A stretch of DNA of 64,000 bases, from contig NZ_JAOWKZ010000005.1 of assembly GCF_025751495.1 (NCBI RefSeq), forward strand, positions 355,276-419,275. Direction: 5' to 3'. Origin of the DNA: Albidovulum litorale. GTDB lineage: Bacteria > Pseudomonadota > Alphaproteobacteria > Rhodobacterales > Rhodobacteraceae. The notes beneath the pieces are model-generated. The model saw only the letters and a list, made by a program, of their open reading frames with translations, had not been told where the DNA came from and ran no database searches. How positions within the stretch are numbered: the stretch's first letter is position 1; every line of letters starts with the position of its first letter. Shown one piece after another: positions 62,709 to 64,000 of this stretch. A program made the position numbers and the translations under genes.

Positions 62709-63890
62709 ATGAAACCGCATATGCCGCTTGACGAATTGCTGGACGCGCTCGCCCGCAACGCCGCCCTGCCGGACGAACTGGCCGAGGCGACGCCGCCACA
62801 GATCTACACCTCGCCCGAATTCCTCGAACTGGAACTGGACGAGATCTTCAACCACGAATGGTTCTGTGTCGGACGCGAGGACGAATACGAAAACCCCGGC
62901 GACTATCGCGCGACCACGATCGGCCGCGATCCGGTGATCGTTCTGCGCGACCGCGAGGGCACGCTCCGCGCGATGTCGAACATCTGCCGCCACCGGATGT
63001 CGACCCTTCTGGAAGGGGCGGGCAACATCAAGGGCCGCATCAGTTGCCCCTATCACGCCTGGACCTATAATCTGGACGGCCAGCTGATCGGCGCAGCCCA
63101 TATGCGCGACAATTTCGACAAGAAAACCGTCTGCCTGCCGCAGTTCAGCGTCGAGGTCTGGCAGGGCTGGGTCTATGTCTCGCTCGACCCCGATGCGGCA
63201 CCTCTGGCGCCACGTCTGGCGAAACTGTCCGAGCGGCTGGAGAACTACCAACTCCCGAAATACCGGACGCTCTTTCGGGCCGAAGAGATCTGGGACACGA
63301 ACTGGAAGATCCTCGTTCAGAACTTCACCGAGGGCTATCACCTCTTCGTCGCCCATGCCCAGACAATCGAACCGGCAATGCCGACCAAGCTCGCCAATGC
63401 GATGCATGGGGGAGAGGGCTACAGCCTTTACGAACAGGGCCGTGTTCCCGGCAAATCCTATGAACGCAATTCCGAGATGGTGGTCGACAATCCCCTGCTA
63501 ACCGAGGAGGAGCGGGGCAAGGCGGTCCTGTCCGCGATATTCCCCTGTCACGTCTTCTCGGTCGTCGCCGAACGCACCTTCTGGCTGTCGCTGCAACCCT
63601 ATGGCACCGACCGGGTCAAGGTGTTCTGGGGGGCGGACGCCTATCCCGGTGCCGTTCCCGACGAGCCGGAGGCGCGCGCTGCCTATGCCGCCGAACTCAA
63701 GGCGGGCTTCGACCGGATCAATGACGAGGACAAACCGATCATCGGCGGGATCGTCAAGAATGCCGGGGCCTTGGCCGCCGCCCCGGGCCGCCTGTCGCCG
63801 AAGGAACGCAGCGTCTGGTATTTCCAGCAATACCTCGCGCGGACGCTTTGCAAGCACCGCTCCGCAGACATGACTGCAACGGCAAGCTGA
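62709..63890 (+). CDS. Rieske oxygenase alpha subunit (choline monooxygenase/betaine demethylase-like)
   Basis: The 393-residue ring-hydroxylase-type protein has the Rieske cluster in NICRHRMSTL and SCPYHAWTYNLDGQL. The mononuclear iron site lies in VQNFTEGYHLFVAHAQ, with Glu in place of the Asp that bridges the two metals in most dioxygenases, as in choline monooxygenase and betaine demethylases. With the ferredoxin that follows it would remove an N-methyl group as formaldehyde. A GGAGGG site precedes the ATG. Its place after sox-like genes suggests it acts before the sarcosine-oxidase-like step. Confidence 0.88.
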   Translation: MKPHMPLDELLDALARNAALPDELAEATPPQIYTSPEFLELELDEIFNHEWFCVGREDEYENPGDYRATTIGRDPVIVLRDREGTLRAMSNICRHRMSTLLEGAGNIKGRISCPYHAWTYNLDGQLIGAAHMRDNFDKKTVCLPQFSVEVWQGWVYVSLDPDAAPLAPRLAKLSERLENYQLPKYRTLFRAEEIWDTNWKILVQNFTEGYHLFVAHAQTIEPAMPTKLANAMHGGEGYSLYEQGRVPGKSYERNSEMVVDNPLLTEEERGKAVLSAIFPCHVFSVVAERTFWLSLQPYGTDRVKVFWGADAYPGAVPDEPEARAAYAAELKAGFDRINDEDKPIIGGIVKNAGALAAAPGRLSPKERSVWYFQQYLARTLCKHRSADMTATAS

Positions 63891-63923
63891 CGCCCCGTAC
63901 GAGATGAGGCAGGAAGGAAGGTT

Positions 63924-64000
63924 ATGGCCAAGATCACCTATGTCGAATTCAACGGAACCGAGCATGTCGTCGATGTGGCGAACGGGCTTACCGTCATGGA
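63924..64000 (+). CDS. 2Fe-2S ferredoxin, 5' end only
   Basis: Only 25 codons are in the window: MAKITYVEFNGTEHVVDVAN, then GLTVM. This is the start of an adrenodoxin-type ferredoxin, where the NGLTVM block precedes the cluster cysteines. It lies 33 bases after the Rieske gene and probably supplies its electrons. A GGAAGG site precedes the ATG. Confidence 0.8.
   Translation, partial: MAKITYVEFNGTEHVVDVANGLTVM

Noticed and set aside
1..64000. CRISPR arrays, rRNA, tRNA, prophage
   Set aside because: No regular spaced repeats, no rRNA blocks, no cloverleaf with conserved GTTCRANNC arm, and no phage structural genes were seen on reading.

Overview
The window looks like chromosomal DNA of an alphaproteobacterium of the Rhodobacterales type. 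G+C is high (63-67% in two coding lines counted by hand). The choXWV / betIBA arrangement is typical of that group, as are the GlxA-, ScfR- and UTRA-type regulators, the many ABC importers for small nitrogen compounds, and the palindromes between convergent genes. No rRNA, tRNA or CRISPR array was seen.

Layout. 1-7145: carriers and housekeeping genes (EamA exporters, two SLC13/TrkA-C carriers, YebC, a GFA protein). 7151-14099: choline uptake (choXWV, minus strand) and oxidation to glycine betaine (betIBA, plus strand), diverging from an intergenic region with two copies of a palindromic BetI-type operator. 14255-19648: a lytic transglycosylase, a pabB/pabC pair, YdcH, CoxG and a ScfR-type regulator. 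19985-25212: a five-gene minus-strand operon of lower G+C. It encodes an SGNH-like membrane protein, an MBOAT acyltransferase, an AMP-forming ligase, an acyl carrier protein and a sulfotransferase, and ends beside a transposase remnant. It resembles a dltABCD system transplanted into a Gram-negative and is the best candidate here for an undescribed system. 25650-34143: an enolase-superfamily / hydroxyacid dehydrogenase / aldehyde dehydrogenase / NitT-TauT ABC importer / DHDPS-family catabolic operon with a divergent GlxA-type regulator. 34158-39576: a peptide-type ABC importer, divergent from a peptidase E homologue. 40507-46038: a LysR-controlled operon with a non-pyrrolysine MttB homologue, a PanE-like reductase, an Ldh2-family dehydrogenase and an FAH-family hydrolase. 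46039-46809: a gene-free scar with three tandem 22-base repeats. 46810-64000: a large cluster for an N-methylated compound. It has a dimethylglycine dehydrogenase-like flavoprotein, two AMDase/Asp-Glu racemase homologues, GntR, Lrp and LysR regulators, an EhuBCDA-like importer, a creatinase-like hydrolase, a sarcosine-oxidase-like BDAG set, a Rieske oxygenase and a ferredoxin cut by the window end.

A recurring theme is uptake and demethylation of methylated amines and betaines. Choline is imported and oxidised to glycine betaine. DMGDH- and sarcosine-oxidase-like enzymes would pass methyl groups to tetrahydrofolate, and the Rieske/ferredoxin pair could remove methyl groups from a quaternary amine. 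Exact substrates of the late cluster, of the MttB operon and of the enolase operon cannot be read from sequence alone.
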